The notes under the pieces were generated by a model. The model did no database searches. It was not told where the DNA came from and was given only the letters and a program-made list of their open reading frames with translations. Of a stretch of DNA of 64,000 nt, positions 18,750 through 26,915 are shown in pieces; the first letter of the stretch is position 1; each line of letters begins with the position of its first letter. The translations under genes were made by a program, and so were the position numbers. Source of the stretch: Olleya sp. Bg11-27 (GTDB taxonomy: Bacteria; Bacteroidota; Bacteroidia; Flavobacteriales; Flavobacteriaceae); the NCBI RefSeq assembly GCF_002831645.1, contig NZ_CP025117.1:813514-877513 (forward strand). Reading direction: 5' to 3'.

Positions 18750-21386
18750 TTGAGCAAAACGTGGTCTAGTTTACAATTTATTTTCCCTTGGAGAAGCTAT
18801 CAAGCAAAGCTTTTGAAAAATTTTTATAGCCATATTTCTGACCGTCATTTTCATGTGATTGCACCTCCAGGTTCTGGAAAAACCATTCTAGGTATTGAGA
18901 TCATGCGACAATTAGGTAAAAAAACTTTGGTTTTAGCTCCTACACTTACCATTAGAGATCAGTGGGAAGATCGATTACAGTCCTTTTTTACTACAGATAG
19001 TGCGTTTGAAGACTTCTCTTTTGATGTCAAAGCACCTAGTGATGTTACTTTTATTACCTACCAATCGTTGCATGCTTTTTATAAATCCTTTGAAAACAAA
19101 GCCGACTATCTTAACTTTTTTAAAAAGCATAATATTGAAACATTAGTTTTGGATGAAGCACACCATTTAAAAAATGCTTGGTGGACCTGTTTATTCGAAT
19201 TAAAAAATAGTAATCCTTTTTTTGTTGTGGCCTTAACAGCTACGCCGCCTTATGATAGTGATAGGACAGAAGTGGCAAAGTATTTTAACCTTTGTGGCGA
19301 AATAGATGATGAAATTGCGGTTCCTGATTTAGTAAGAGAAACTGATTTGTGTCCACATCAAGATTTTGTGTATTTTTCTAAGCCAGAAGAGTTAGAGATT
19401 AATTTAATTTACGAGTATAGACAGAAAATTGCGGGATTTAAAGATGAATTGATCAAAGACGAATCATTTATCACGTTTATTTCACAGCATCGTTTTTACG
19501 AAAACACAGAAGAGCATTTAGACGAAATATATGGTAATACTGAATATTTTTCTGCGTTACTTATCTTTTTGAATGCTTGTGGAGTGGCTATTGAACAGTC
19601 TAAGTTAAAAACCCTAGGTTTTAATAAAAGTGAAACCATTAATTTTCCTGAATTGTATTTAGATTGGTTAGAAATTTTATTTCAAAACCTATTAGTAAAA
19701 GATCGGGAGCAGTTAATAGCACAGGAACCTTACCTTTTAAATTTAGAAAAAAAGCTTAGGCGATTACATGTTTTTGATAAAAAAAGAGTCAATTTTTTAG
19801 GTGAAGACTTGTTATATCGATCCTTAACCAATAGTCCTAGTAAACTTAAAAGTATCATCACAATTGTGGATGCCGAGCGTAAGAGTTTACAGGCAGATTT
19901 AAGGTGTGTCATTTTAACGGATTATATTAGAAAGGAATTTCTAGCGACTGCAGAATCAGAACTTAGTACCATTAATAAAATTGGTGTTATTCCTATTTTT
20001 CAACACTTGCGTTGTCGTTTTCCTAGTTCGAAGGAATTAGCGGTACTGACTGGTAGTTTGGTTATTATTCATGAATCTATTCGTGACGCTTTTGGAGCTA
20101 TTGAAAACTTAGACTCCTTTTCATTTACGCCGTTAGAGGTCGATACTCAGTTTCTTATAGTGTCATCCAAAACAAAGACTAGAAATGGTATTGTTAGCAT
20201 TATGACCACGCTATTTGAAAACGGAGCTATTAAAATATTAGTAGGGACAAAATCGTTATTAGGTGAAGGTTGGGATGCGCCCTCCATTAATAGTTTGATT
20301 TTGGCATCGTTTATTGGATCGTTTGTGTCTTCTAACCAAATGCGAGGCAGGGCCATTAGAAGAAACCCGAAACAGTTGGATAAAACGGGAAATATATGGC
20401 ATCTGGCTTGTGTGGATAGTACCTCTAAAACAGGAGGTAGGGATATCGAAACTTTAAGACGTCGTTTTGAAGCCTTTGTGGGTGTGACGACTAATAGTAT
20501 TCCTTATATAACTAATGGAATTGATCGCTTAGACATTCCTGAACACTTTTTAGAGGTTGATATAGAACAGCTAAATACAGAGACTTTAAATAGAGCAACC
20601 AACAGGGCTTCAATCACTAAAAAATGGCAAGATTCTATCGGAAATGGAACGGCTTTTGGTAAACAAGTACAGATTTTTGATTTAAGTGAATTGCCCTTTA
20701 AAAAACAAAAGCAAATCTATTATTTTGATGTGGTGCGTTTTTTTACAATTGAATTGTTCTTTTCAATCTTGTTATTCTATTTCGAGTATATCATCAAAGG
20801 ATTTAATGTGATTTTTCAACGCGGATTTACCTATTTTATATATTCGTTTTTGGTGTGTTTCTTAATTTCTTTTGGACGCAAATTGTACAAAGCAATAATG
20901 CTATACATGCGTTATGGGTCTTTATATAAAACGATTCAGAAAATGGGCGAAACAATTGTGGACTCATTATCTGACTTAGGACATCTAACAACTAGTAAAG
21001 AGGAACTTTTTGTTGTTGCTGGCAAGGTTGGAAGTCGAGATGTTATATGTAATTTAATAGGAGGTAGTACGTATGAGAATACTTTGTTCTCTTCCGCTTT
21101 AAGCGAGTTATTAGATCCTATAGAGTCTCCAAGATATCTAATAATTAAAACGAGCCTGTTTAGACGACGTCTGAATATTGAGAATTTTTACCCAGTACCA
21201 GAGCTGTTTGGTGATAAAAAGAAGAATGCTTTAGTGTTTCAGAATAATTGGAGAAAATATATGGGACGAAACAAGTTGTTTTATACTAGACATTTTGAAG
21301 GGCGACAATTACTTTTAAAGGCGAGGTTGTTTCATGTATATAATGCCTTTAGAAAAACAACTAAGGAGGTTACTATCTGGAAATAA
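18750..21386 (+). CDS. superfamily 2 DEAD/DEAH helicase with C-terminal membrane hairpin
   Basis: The 878-residue protein starts at a TTG codon at 18750, and no ATG is available before the first helicase motif. It has motif I APPGSGKT (G41-T45), motif II DEAH (135-138), motif III ALTATPP near 163, and a C-terminal RecA-like domain with VGTKSLLGEGWDAPS and QMRGRAIRRN (motif VI). Unusually, residues about 663-712 hold two long hydrophobic stretches (FFTIELFFSILLFYFEYII and FTYFIYSFLVCFLISFG) followed by about 165 soluble residues. A membrane-tethered helicase is therefore suggested. The C-terminal part matches nothing I know. The substrate, DNA or RNA, is unknown. Confidence 0.85.
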   Translation: MSKTWSSLQFIFPWRSYQAKLLKNFYSHISDRHFHVIAPPGSGKTILGIEIMRQLGKKTLVLAPTLTIRDQWEDRLQSFFTTDSAFEDFSFDVKAPSDVTFITYQSLHAFYKSFENKADYLNFFKKHNIETLVLDEAHHLKNAWWTCLFELKNSNPFFVVALTATPPYDSDRTEVAKYFNLCGEIDDEIAVPDLVRETDLCPHQDFVYFSKPEELEINLIYEYRQKIAGFKDELIKDESFITFISQHRFYENTEEHLDEIYGNTEYFSALLIFLNACGVAIEQSKLKTLGFNKSETINFPELYLDWLEILFQNLLVKDREQLIAQEPYLLNLEKKLRRLHVFDKKRVNFLGEDLLYRSLTNSPSKLKSIITIVDAERKSLQADLRCVILTDYIRKEFLATAESELSTINKIGVIPIFQHLRCRFPSSKELAVLTGSLVIIHESIRDAFGAIENLDSFSFTPLEVDTQFLIVSSKTKTRNGIVSIMTTLFENGAIKILVGTKSLLGEGWDAPSINSLILASFIGSFVSSNQMRGRAIRRNPKQLDKTGNIWHLACVDSTSKTGGRDIETLRRRFEAFVGVTTNSIPYITNGIDRLDIPEHFLEVDIEQLNTETLNRATNRASITKKWQDSIGNGTAFGKQVQIFDLSELPFKKQKQIYYFDVVRFFTIELFFSILLFYFEYIIKGFNVIFQRGFTYFIYSFLVCFLISFGRKLYKAIMLYMRYGSLYKTIQKMGETIVDSLSDLGHLTTSKEELFVVAGKVGSRDVICNLIGGSTYENTLFSSALSELLDPIESPRYLIIKTSLFRRRLNIENFYPVPELFGDKKKNALVFQNNWRKYMGRNKLFYTRHFEGRQLLLKARLFHVYNAFRKTTKEVTIWK

Positions 21387-21390
21387 TATA

Positions 21391-21780
21391 TTAGTCGTTG
21401 GCATAGCCTAGGTAAAACCAATGGTTATTTTCTTTTACAAAGGCTGACTTTTCATGGATGACATCCATGGTGCCATTATCATAAAAATAGGCGCTAAATG
21501 TCACTGTGCCTTCATTGTCATTTACCAAACCTTTGGAAATATCTTGTACATCTAATTTAATCCACTCTACGGATTTTGCCCATTTTACAATGGTTTTCTT
21601 TTCTGAGCTTGGTCTTGTTGACTTATGGTGGGTTGACATTAAATAATCACCATTTGCTAATACAAAAGCGCTATATCTAGAGCGCATAAGTTGTTGTGCT
21701 GTTTCCGTTTTTCCACCGTTTATATGAAACACTTCACAGCATGCTTTATAGCTTTTGTTATTCCCGCAGTAACAATTCAT
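21391..21780 (-). CDS. YchJ/UPF0225 family protein with SEC-C zinc motif
   Basis: This 129-residue protein opens with the SEC-C-like metal motif CYCGNNKSYKACCEVFH. The YchJ core follows (TAQQLMRSRYSAFVLANGDYLMSTHH) and then an NTF2-like region ending in NNHWFYLGY. The zinc motif resembles the SecA C-terminal hook, but the function of the family is not known. It lies 22 bases downstream of the bestrophin-like gene on the same strand, at the distal end of the haem gene series. Confidence 0.88.
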   Translation of the reverse strand: MNCYCGNNKSYKACCEVFHINGGKTETAQQLMRSRYSAFVLANGDYLMSTHHKSTRPSSEKKTIVKWAKSVEWIKLDVQDISKGLVNDNEGTVTFSAYFYDNGTMDVIHEKSAFVKENNHWFYLGYAND

Positions 21781-21802
21781 GTAAATAATGGATTTAAAAC
21801 AA

Positions 21803-22585
21803 CTAGTCTAAATTTCGTATAAATTTCTCAACGTTAATGTGGACATCATCTTCCCCTTGTTGATCAAATGGATTCTCTAAATGGGATTGAATGTTATCTA
21901 AAGCCACAAGAATAACACTAAACATGACGGGTACAGCGTATTGAAGTCCGTAACTATAACTGGTTACACTGTGCGCAAAATGTGGTCCGTAAATGATAGG
22001 TAAAGCAATAATAAAAATATCACTATAGGTACGAAGCGTGCGCGGTGTGCGATATTGATAAATGTGTTTTATACGTTCAAAAGAAATCATCATTTTGCTA
22101 AGAAACTGATTAGATCTTGAGGCTTCACCAGAAGGTAAACCATGAGATCTTAACGTTTTTATAAAAAGAGAAATGGTGTTGAAGTTTTCGTATACTTTTT
22201 TCTCTGTGGTTTCTAATTCGTCAACTGGGTTTGTAAAAACATCTGTTAAAGAATTTAATAAATTTTCAAGATTAGTTTTTATTTCTGTTTTAAGTGCTTC
22301 GGGAGGATTCTCCAACCAATGTGATACAGCAAAATACAGGGCGCGACCATGTGCTTTGATCGATCCGTACTCGTCTAAAGCAACTTCACGACGCTTGTAA
22401 GCACCTCCAATTGAAAACACAATTGGAAATACAATAGCTGTTCCAATAAGCGTTAAGGGGAAGTCTGCTTTAATTTGGTAATGAATACAAAATGCGGTGG
22501 ACGCTATAGCTAAACCGGTAATTACAAATGTTTTCCAGTTTATAATTAAGAAAACACGTTTGAACAACTTGATGTTTAAGCCCAT
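21803..22585 (-). CDS. bestrophin-like membrane protein (tentative)
   Basis: This 260-residue protein has two N-terminal membrane helices (about 18-36 and 41-59). They are followed by the segment FSIGGAYKRREVALDEYGSI and further helices near residues 185-225. A small hydrophobic N-terminus followed by a loop in which basic residues and aromatic positions track the bestrophin (YneE) motif suggests a bestrophin-like anion channel. The match is loose, and a plain hypothetical membrane protein is the safe reading. The start overlaps the hemF stop region by 10 bases, so it is coupled to the haem operon. Confidence 0.5.
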   Translation of the reverse strand: MGLNIKLFKRVFLIINWKTFVITGLAIASTAFCIHYQIKADFPLTLIGTAIVFPIVFSIGGAYKRREVALDEYGSIKAHGRALYFAVSHWLENPPEALKTEIKTNLENLLNSLTDVFTNPVDELETTEKKVYENFNTISLFIKTLRSHGLPSGEASRSNQFLSKMMISFERIKHIYQYRTPRTLRTYSDIFIIALPIIYGPHFAHSVTSYSYGLQYAVPVMFSVILVALDNIQSHLENPFDQQGEDDVHINVEKFIRNLD

Positions 22586-24063
22586 TTTTTAGGATTTTGT
22601 AATACGTCAATTAATTTTTCTTCTTCACTACCAGCTTCTGGTTGATGATCGTAAACCCATTGGACATGTGGTGGTAGGCTCATTAAAATACTTTCGATAC
22701 GTCCATTGGTTTTTAGTCCAAAAAGTGTGCCTTTATCATGCACTAGATTGAATTCTACATAGCGTCCACGACGTATTTCCTGCCAATCGCGTTGTGCTTT
22801 TGTGTAATCTAAGTTTTTTCTTTTTTCTACTATAGGAACATAAGCTTCTAAAAAACTATCGCCAACTTCGGTAACATAATCGTACCAGTTTTGCATGCTC
22901 ATATCTTCAGTAGCTTTGCAATAATCAAAGAATAGCCCTCCAATACCACGACCTTCATTACGGTGTGTATTGTAAAAATAGTCGTCGCAACGTGCTTTGT
23001 ATTTTGGATAAAATTCTGGATTATGCTTGTCGCAAGCCGTTTTACAGGTTTGATGGAAATGTGTTGCGTCTTCATCGAATAAATAATAGGGGGTCAAATC
23101 TTGCCCACCACCAAACCATTGGTCTACAATGTTTCCGTCTTTGTCATACATTTCAAAATAGCGCCAATTAGCATGTACTGTTGGAACCATTGGGTTTGTA
23201 GGATGTAAAACTAAACTTAATCCACAGGCGAAAAAATCGGCATCTTCAACACCAAAATATTTTTGCATGCTGTCTGGTAATTTACCATGAACACCAGAAA
23301 TATTAACACCTCCTTTTTCAAAAACGTTTCCATTTTCGATAACTCGTGTTCTTCCTCCGCCGCCTTCTGGGCGTTCCCAGAGGTCTTCTTGGAAAGTGGC
23401 TTTTCCGTCTATTTTTTCTAGACCAGCTGTAATTTGATCTTGTAGTTGCTGTATGTATTTGAAAAATTTATCTTTGATGTCTAAATTATATTTAATGGTT
23501 ATATCTGTAAGGTTTTTAAAACCTGACAGGTCTTTTTTATTTATTGTATGATGTGCTTTGATAAAGTTCTCGGCGTCATTAAACAAACTTAATATATACT
23601 TTTTATTATCTGAAATAATTTTGCCATCATTAAGATATTCGTTAAAAGAAGAGAATGCGTATGTGTCAAATTGTTTTGTAACTTGATGTGTTTCAGGGTT
23701 TTTGTGAACGTATAAAATTAAAGTTTTTAAGTAATCTTCATCTTTAATTTTAATGCGCTTAAAAGGTCTTTCAAATAAAGATCCTGTCCTGTTATTTTGT
23801 TTGTTGTATGCTTTTGAATAGGCATTAAATAGGTTTGAAAATGCTTGAGAAGCGATTTTTTCCTCGGATTTTATTTTAACCACTAAATGAAAATGGTTAT
23901 TCATTAAGCAATAGGCTATAATGTTTATTTTAGTGGAAAGGTGCTTTTTAAGTAAATCTAAAAAATAAGACATGTTATCGTTGTTTTTAAAGATAACTCC
24001 GCTATCAATTCCTCGATTATAAATGTGATAGTATTGGTCTTGTTCTATTTTTTCTAAGCTCAT
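22576..24063 (-). CDS. hemF: RAYT transposase fused to oxygen-dependent coproporphyrinogen III oxidase
   Basis: This is an in-frame fusion of two unrelated proteins, 495 residues from the ATG at 24063. A TTG 15 bases upstream is also open. Residues 1 to about 170 are a REP-associated Y1 tyrosine transposase: YYHIYNRGIDSGVIF, the HUH motif H57-F-H59 in MNNHFHLVV, and the candidate nucleophile Y82 or Y86 before GSLFERPFKRI. Residues 178-188 are encoded by a REP-like hairpin. From about 197 to 495 is complete HemF, which decarboxylates coproporphyrinogen III to protoporphyrinogen IX with O2: ERPEGGGGRTRVIENG, WFGGGQDLTPYYLF, GRYVEFNLVHDKGT. HemF normally begins at MK-KF; here that codon is ATC (I196). 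Proteolysis, internal initiation or an active chimera are all possible. Confidence 0.93.
   Translation of the reverse strand: MSLEKIEQDQYYHIYNRGIDSGVIFKNNDNMSYFLDLLKKHLSTKINIIAYCLMNNHFHLVVKIKSEEKIASQAFSNLFNAYSKAYNKQNNRTGSLFERPFKRIKIKDEDYLKTLILYVHKNPETHQVTKQFDTYAFSSFNEYLNDGKIISDNKKYILSLFNDAENFIKAHHTINKKDLSGFKNLTDITIKYNLDIKDKFFKYIQQLQDQITAGLEKIDGKATFQEDLWERPEGGGGRTRVIENGNVFEKGGVNISGVHGKLPDSMQKYFGVEDADFFACGLSLVLHPTNPMVPTVHANWRYFEMYDKDGNIVDQWFGGGQDLTPYYLFDEDATHFHQTCKTACDKHNPEFYPKYKARCDDYFYNTHRNEGRGIGGLFFDYCKATEDMSMQNWYDYVTEVGDSFLEAYVPIVEKRKNLDYTKAQRDWQEIRRGRYVEFNLVHDKGTLFGLKTNGRIESILMSLPPHVQWVYDHQPEAGSEEEKLIDVLQNPKKWA
23503..23532 (-). repeat. REP-like hairpin, copy B (inside the fused gene)
   Basis: On the minus strand this reads GACCTGTCAGG, TTTT, AAAAACC, TTACAGAT. 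It is a hairpin with 12-bp arms, one mismatch and a short loop. It is an inverted copy of the element at 24077-24108 (shared core CCTGTCAGGTTTT plus AACCTTACAG). It lies exactly where the transposase ends and HemF begins, and it is translated as DLSGFKNLTDI. Confidence 0.85.
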
Positions 24064-24076
24064 GGTTATGTTGTTC

Positions 24077-24108
24077 AAACCTGTCAGGTTTTGTAAACCT
24101 TACAGGTT
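24077..24108 (+). repeat. REP-like hairpin, copy A (upstream of the RAYT)
   Basis: AACCTGTCAGGTTT and AAACCTTACAGGTT form 14-bp arms with one mismatch around the loop TGT. Copy B lies inverted 545 bases away on the other side of the transposase domain. A transposase bracketed by two inverted REPs is the classical RAYT-REP layout. The stop codon of the upstream acetyltransferase gene (24100-24102) falls inside this hairpin. Confidence 0.85.
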
Positions 24109-24636
24109 GTGTAATTCATATAACTCCATATCTAATGGGTTGCCATCAGTGGGAGTGCATTCGTTTTTCAAAGTTTTAATCCATTGGAAACCATTGTTTA
24201 TAGCGACGTTTACACTTGGTAAATTATCTTTGTGTGCAATAATTTGAAGTGTATTCAAATCCAAAGAAGTAAAAGCATAGTTTGATAATGCGGTTATGGC
24301 TTTTGATATAGTCCCTTGTCCTTTGTAATTGTAATCAATACAATAAGCAAATTCTCCTTGTTTAATGGACCAGTCTATCGCTTTTATATAGATTAATCCT
24401 ATTAATTTACTTGTTTGAGCAGTATTTAAGGTGAAAAGGAATTCTTCTTTTTTCTGAAATTGTTTTAATTTTTTTTCAACAAATAGCTGCGATAGTGTAG
24501 GGTTTAGATTGTCTTTTAAGGTCCCTGGAAAAAAACGTTTAAAACGATCTGAATTTGTGATCATTAAATCGCATAACGCCCAAGCGTCGTTAGTGTTGAT
24601 TGGTGTAATATCGAAATCGTCGAATTGCAAAATCAT
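24100..24636 (-). CDS. GNAT family N-acetyltransferase (RimJ/RimL type)
   Basis: This 178-residue acyltransferase has the RimJ/RimL-like pattern: FDDFDITPINTNDAWALCDLM at the N-terminus, a FLFTLNTAQTSKLIGLIYIK strand, CIDYNYKGQGTISKAITALSNYAF (acetyl-CoA-binding Q/GxGxI/A loop) and NTLQIIAHKDNLPSVNVAINNGF. It probably acetylates a protein N-terminus or a small molecule. It overlaps the EI24-domain gene upstream by one base. Its last codons and stop come from REP copy A, so the native C-terminus may have been trimmed or replaced when the RAYT element arrived. Confidence 0.85.
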   Translation of the reverse strand: MILQFDDFDITPINTNDAWALCDLMITNSDRFKRFFPGTLKDNLNPTLSQLFVEKKLKQFQKKEEFLFTLNTAQTSKLIGLIYIKAIDWSIKQGEFAYCIDYNYKGQGTISKAITALSNYAFTSLDLNTLQIIAHKDNLPSVNVAINNGFQWIKTLKNECTPTDGNPLDMELYELHNL

Positions 24637-25388
24637 TAAACTGTAATTTGATTATCGTTTTTTAATAATTTTACGGTACTTAATGAAGCAGCGGTTACAC
24701 TTAAAGGTAGGGCTAGAATGACACCTATAAAAGGCAGTAATAGAAACAATGTAAAAACAAGTCCATTTCCGATAGCTACTCCTCTGTTTTTTCTTACAAA
24801 ATTTATGCTGTCTTTATAATTATAATGACGCTCTAGGGTGTAATCCATATTACCGAAACCGGCGTAATAACCTTGTACACAAAAGAGTAGTATAGTAGAA
24901 AAAATGTTGACTACTGGTATAAATTTTAGTAGTAAAATTGGAATTGTAATTAGTAATTCGCGTACTAAGTTTCTAATATTTATTCTAATCCCTCTCCAAA
25001 GTTGTTCTTGAAAGGAGGTCTTTCTGTGGTTATGTTTAGAAACACCTGTTAAATGGGCTTCTATTTTTTCTGAAACAGGACTCATAAATGGCGCAGATAA
25101 AGCCATTACAATGTGTTTGTATAAAATTAGACCTATGACTATGATGATGATAACACCAATTACGGTAGAAAAAGCTGTAAAAGCGCCTTTTCCCCAATCC
25201 CAAAACCATATTTTTGCTATAAAGCGACCAATGTTATCCGAGAGTCTGTAGGCTGCAAAAGCAATTGCGGAACCTATAATTACGCTTATAATAATAGGGA
25301 TGAAAAAGTATTTCCAAAGCTTCAACTTTGAGATTAAAGCTAAAGCTCCAGAATAACCGTTTAGTCCTTTTATTATGTTTTGTATCAT
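24636..25388 (-). CDS. EI24/CysZ-like integral membrane protein
   Basis: This 250-residue protein has four to six hydrophobic segments (about 22-50, 72-95, 140-172, 205-232) and the EI24/CysZ-type block IVMALSAPFMSPVSEKIEAHLTG near 90-112. The E. coli relative CysZ takes up sulfate. Here the gene sits between hemE and the acetyltransferase in the haem operon, so the real substrate could differ. No soluble domain is seen. Confidence 0.85.
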   Translation of the reverse strand: MIQNIIKGLNGYSGALALISKLKLWKYFFIPIIISVIIGSAIAFAAYRLSDNIGRFIAKIWFWDWGKGAFTAFSTVIGVIIIIVIGLILYKHIVMALSAPFMSPVSEKIEAHLTGVSKHNHRKTSFQEQLWRGIRINIRNLVRELLITIPILLLKFIPVVNIFSTILLFCVQGYYAGFGNMDYTLERHYNYKDSINFVRKNRGVAIGNGLVFTLFLLLPFIGVILALPLSVTAASLSTVKLLKNDNQITV

Positions 25389-25420
25389 ATTTTAATTAAA
25401 CAAAACCTAGTGGTTTTATT

Positions 25421-26446
25421 TTAAGCTTTATACTCTTTTACAGCGTCAATAAATGCCTTTGCATTTTCTATAGGTATGTTTGGTAAAATACCGTGCCCTA
25501 AATTTACAATATATTTATCTTTTCCAAACTCGTTAATCATTTGGTGTACCATTGTCTTAATTTGTGCTGGAGGCGAAAATAAACGGGTAGGATCAAAATT
25601 ACCTTGTAGTGTAATATTTCCTCCAGTTAAGTAACGTGCGTTTTGAGCAGAACACGTCCAGTCTACACCTAATGCAGCTGCACCTGATTTAGCCATTTTG
25701 TCTAAAGCAAACCAGCAGCCTTTACCAAAAGCAATAACCGGAGCTTCATCTTTTAATGCATCAATGATTTGTTGAATATATTTCCAAGAAAATTCTTGAT
25801 AATCTACAGGAGATAACATGCCTCCCCAAGAGTCAAACACTTGAACAGCATTAACACCTGCTTTTACTTTTTCTTTTAAGTAAGCAATAGTAGTATCTGT
25901 TATTTTTTGTAATAAGTCGTGGGCAGCTATTGGGTTTGTAAAACAAAATTCTTTTGCTTTATCAAAGTTTTTAGAGCCTTGACCTTGTACACAATAACAA
26001 AGGATAGTCCAAGGAGAACCTGCAAAACCAATTAACGGAATGTCGTCATTTAGTTTCTCTTTGGTCATTTTTATAGCTTCATATACGTAGCTAAGACTTT
26101 CTTTTACGTCGGGAACAATAACATTGTCCACGTCTTTTTGATTACGAATAGGATTTGGTAAATAAGGCCCGAAATTCGGCTTCATTTGCACCTCAATATT
26201 CATAGCTTGTGGAATTACTAAAATATCACAAAATAAAATGGCAGCATCCATACCAAAACGACGAATGGGTTGTATCGTGATTTCACTTGCTAACTCAGGT
26301 GTTTGGCAACGTGTAAAAAAATCATACTTAGCTTTTATCTCCATGAATTCTGGAAGATAACGACCTGCTTGACGCATCATCCAAACTGGTGGACGATCTA
26401 CTGTTTCTCCTTTTAATGCTCTTAAAAATAAATCGTTTTTTATCAT
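25421..26446 (-). CDS. hemE: uroporphyrinogen decarboxylase
   Basis: This enzyme removes four carboxyls from uroporphyrinogen III to give coproporphyrinogen III. The start is set at the ATG at 26446 ([20 protein letters not shown]), giving 341 residues. The frame is open to a GTG at 26488, but the added residues ([12 protein letters not shown]) are a translation of the GCTTTT repeat that flanks it. Hallmarks are [44 protein letters not shown] and the C-terminal [11 protein letters not shown]. It is the next haem gene after hemCD, with a small inserted element between them. Confidence 0.96.
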   Translation of the reverse strand: MIKNDLFLRALKGETVDRPPVWMMRQAGRYLPEFMEIKAKYDFFTRCQTPELASEITIQPIRRFGMDAAILFCDILVIPQAMNIEVQMKPNFGPYLPNPIRNQKDVDNVIVPDVKESLSYVYEAIKMTKEKLNDDIPLIGFAGSPWTILCYCVQGQGSKNFDKAKEFCFTNPIAAHDLLQKITDTTIAYLKEKVKAGVNAVQVFDSWGGMLSPVDYQEFSWKYIQQIIDALKDEAPVIAFGKGCWFALDKMAKSGAAALGVDWTCSAQNARYLTGGNITLQGNFDPTRLFSPPAQIKTMVHQMINEFGKDKYIVNLGHGILPNIPIENAKAFIDAVKEYKA

Positions 26447-26447
26447 T

Positions 26448-26480
26448 GCTAGCTTTTGGCTTTTGGCTTTTAGCTTTTGG
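26448..26480 (+). repeat. GCTTTT-type inverted repeat, left end of the four-helix-bundle element
   Basis: From base 26448 the plus strand reads GCTAGCTTTTGG, CTTTTGGCTTTT, AGCTTTTGG, that is, repeated GCTTTT(A/G) units. The minus-strand version of the segment at 26916-26947 matches it, with three mismatches over the first 24 bases from CTAGC. It begins two bases upstream of the hemE ATG. Confidence 0.8.
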
Positions 26481-26503
26481 TTACTCACCTATATCTAGAA
26501 GCT

Positions 26504-26860
26504 TTAGTTCTTTTTTATTTTATTAATTAAACCGTTAATCATCCTGCCTTCTTTTTGAATTAATGTCATAAGATCCTTTGTTTCTTCTGAAGTTATTAAT
26601 TTTAATTCGACTATAATGATAAGTTGTGTTTCTATTTCAAAAAGTGAACCTATAGCTATTTCTAAAAAACGCTTAAATTCAACTTCACTATTTCTGCTAC
26701 AACCTTCAGCTATGTTGGAAGGAATGGAGACAGCTGCTCTATTTATTTGACTTTTTAAACCAAACTTTTCTTGAGCGGGTAGTTGGTGAGATAGTTTGTA
26801 AACTTGCTTGACAATGTCAATACCATTTTTCCAAATTTCAAGTTTTCTAAAATTTCTCAT
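26504..26860 (-). CDS. four-helix-bundle protein, 23S rRNA intervening-sequence (IVP) family
   Basis: This 118-residue protein belongs to the S23/IVP four-helix-bundle family. The signature is seen as FRKLEIWKNGIDIVKQVYKL at the start, AVSIPSNIAEGCSRNSEVEF in the middle, then FLEIAIGSLFEIETQLIIIVEL. Relatives occur inside 23S rRNA intervening sequences, as accessory proteins of diversity-generating retroelements, and as scattered single genes in Bacteroidota. The biochemical role is not settled, though nucleic-acid binding is likely. Here it interrupts the hemCD-hemE spacing and is bracketed by imperfect inverted repeats, which suggests that it is the cargo of a small mobile unit. Confidence 0.88.
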   Translation of the reverse strand: MRNFRKLEIWKNGIDIVKQVYKLSHQLPAQEKFGLKSQINRAAVSIPSNIAEGCSRNSEVEFKRFLEIAIGSLFEIETQLIIIVELKLITSEETKDLMTLIQKEGRMINGLINKIKKN

Positions 26861-26915
26861 TAACTTACTTGTGCTTTTTTGTCAATTGTATTATTGTAAT
26901 CGTATAACAGTGGTT

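Noticed and set aside
24064-24078. TTG start for the RAYT-HemF fusion
   Set aside because: The ATG at 24063 fits normal RAYT N-termini. The TTG extension overlaps the REP edge.
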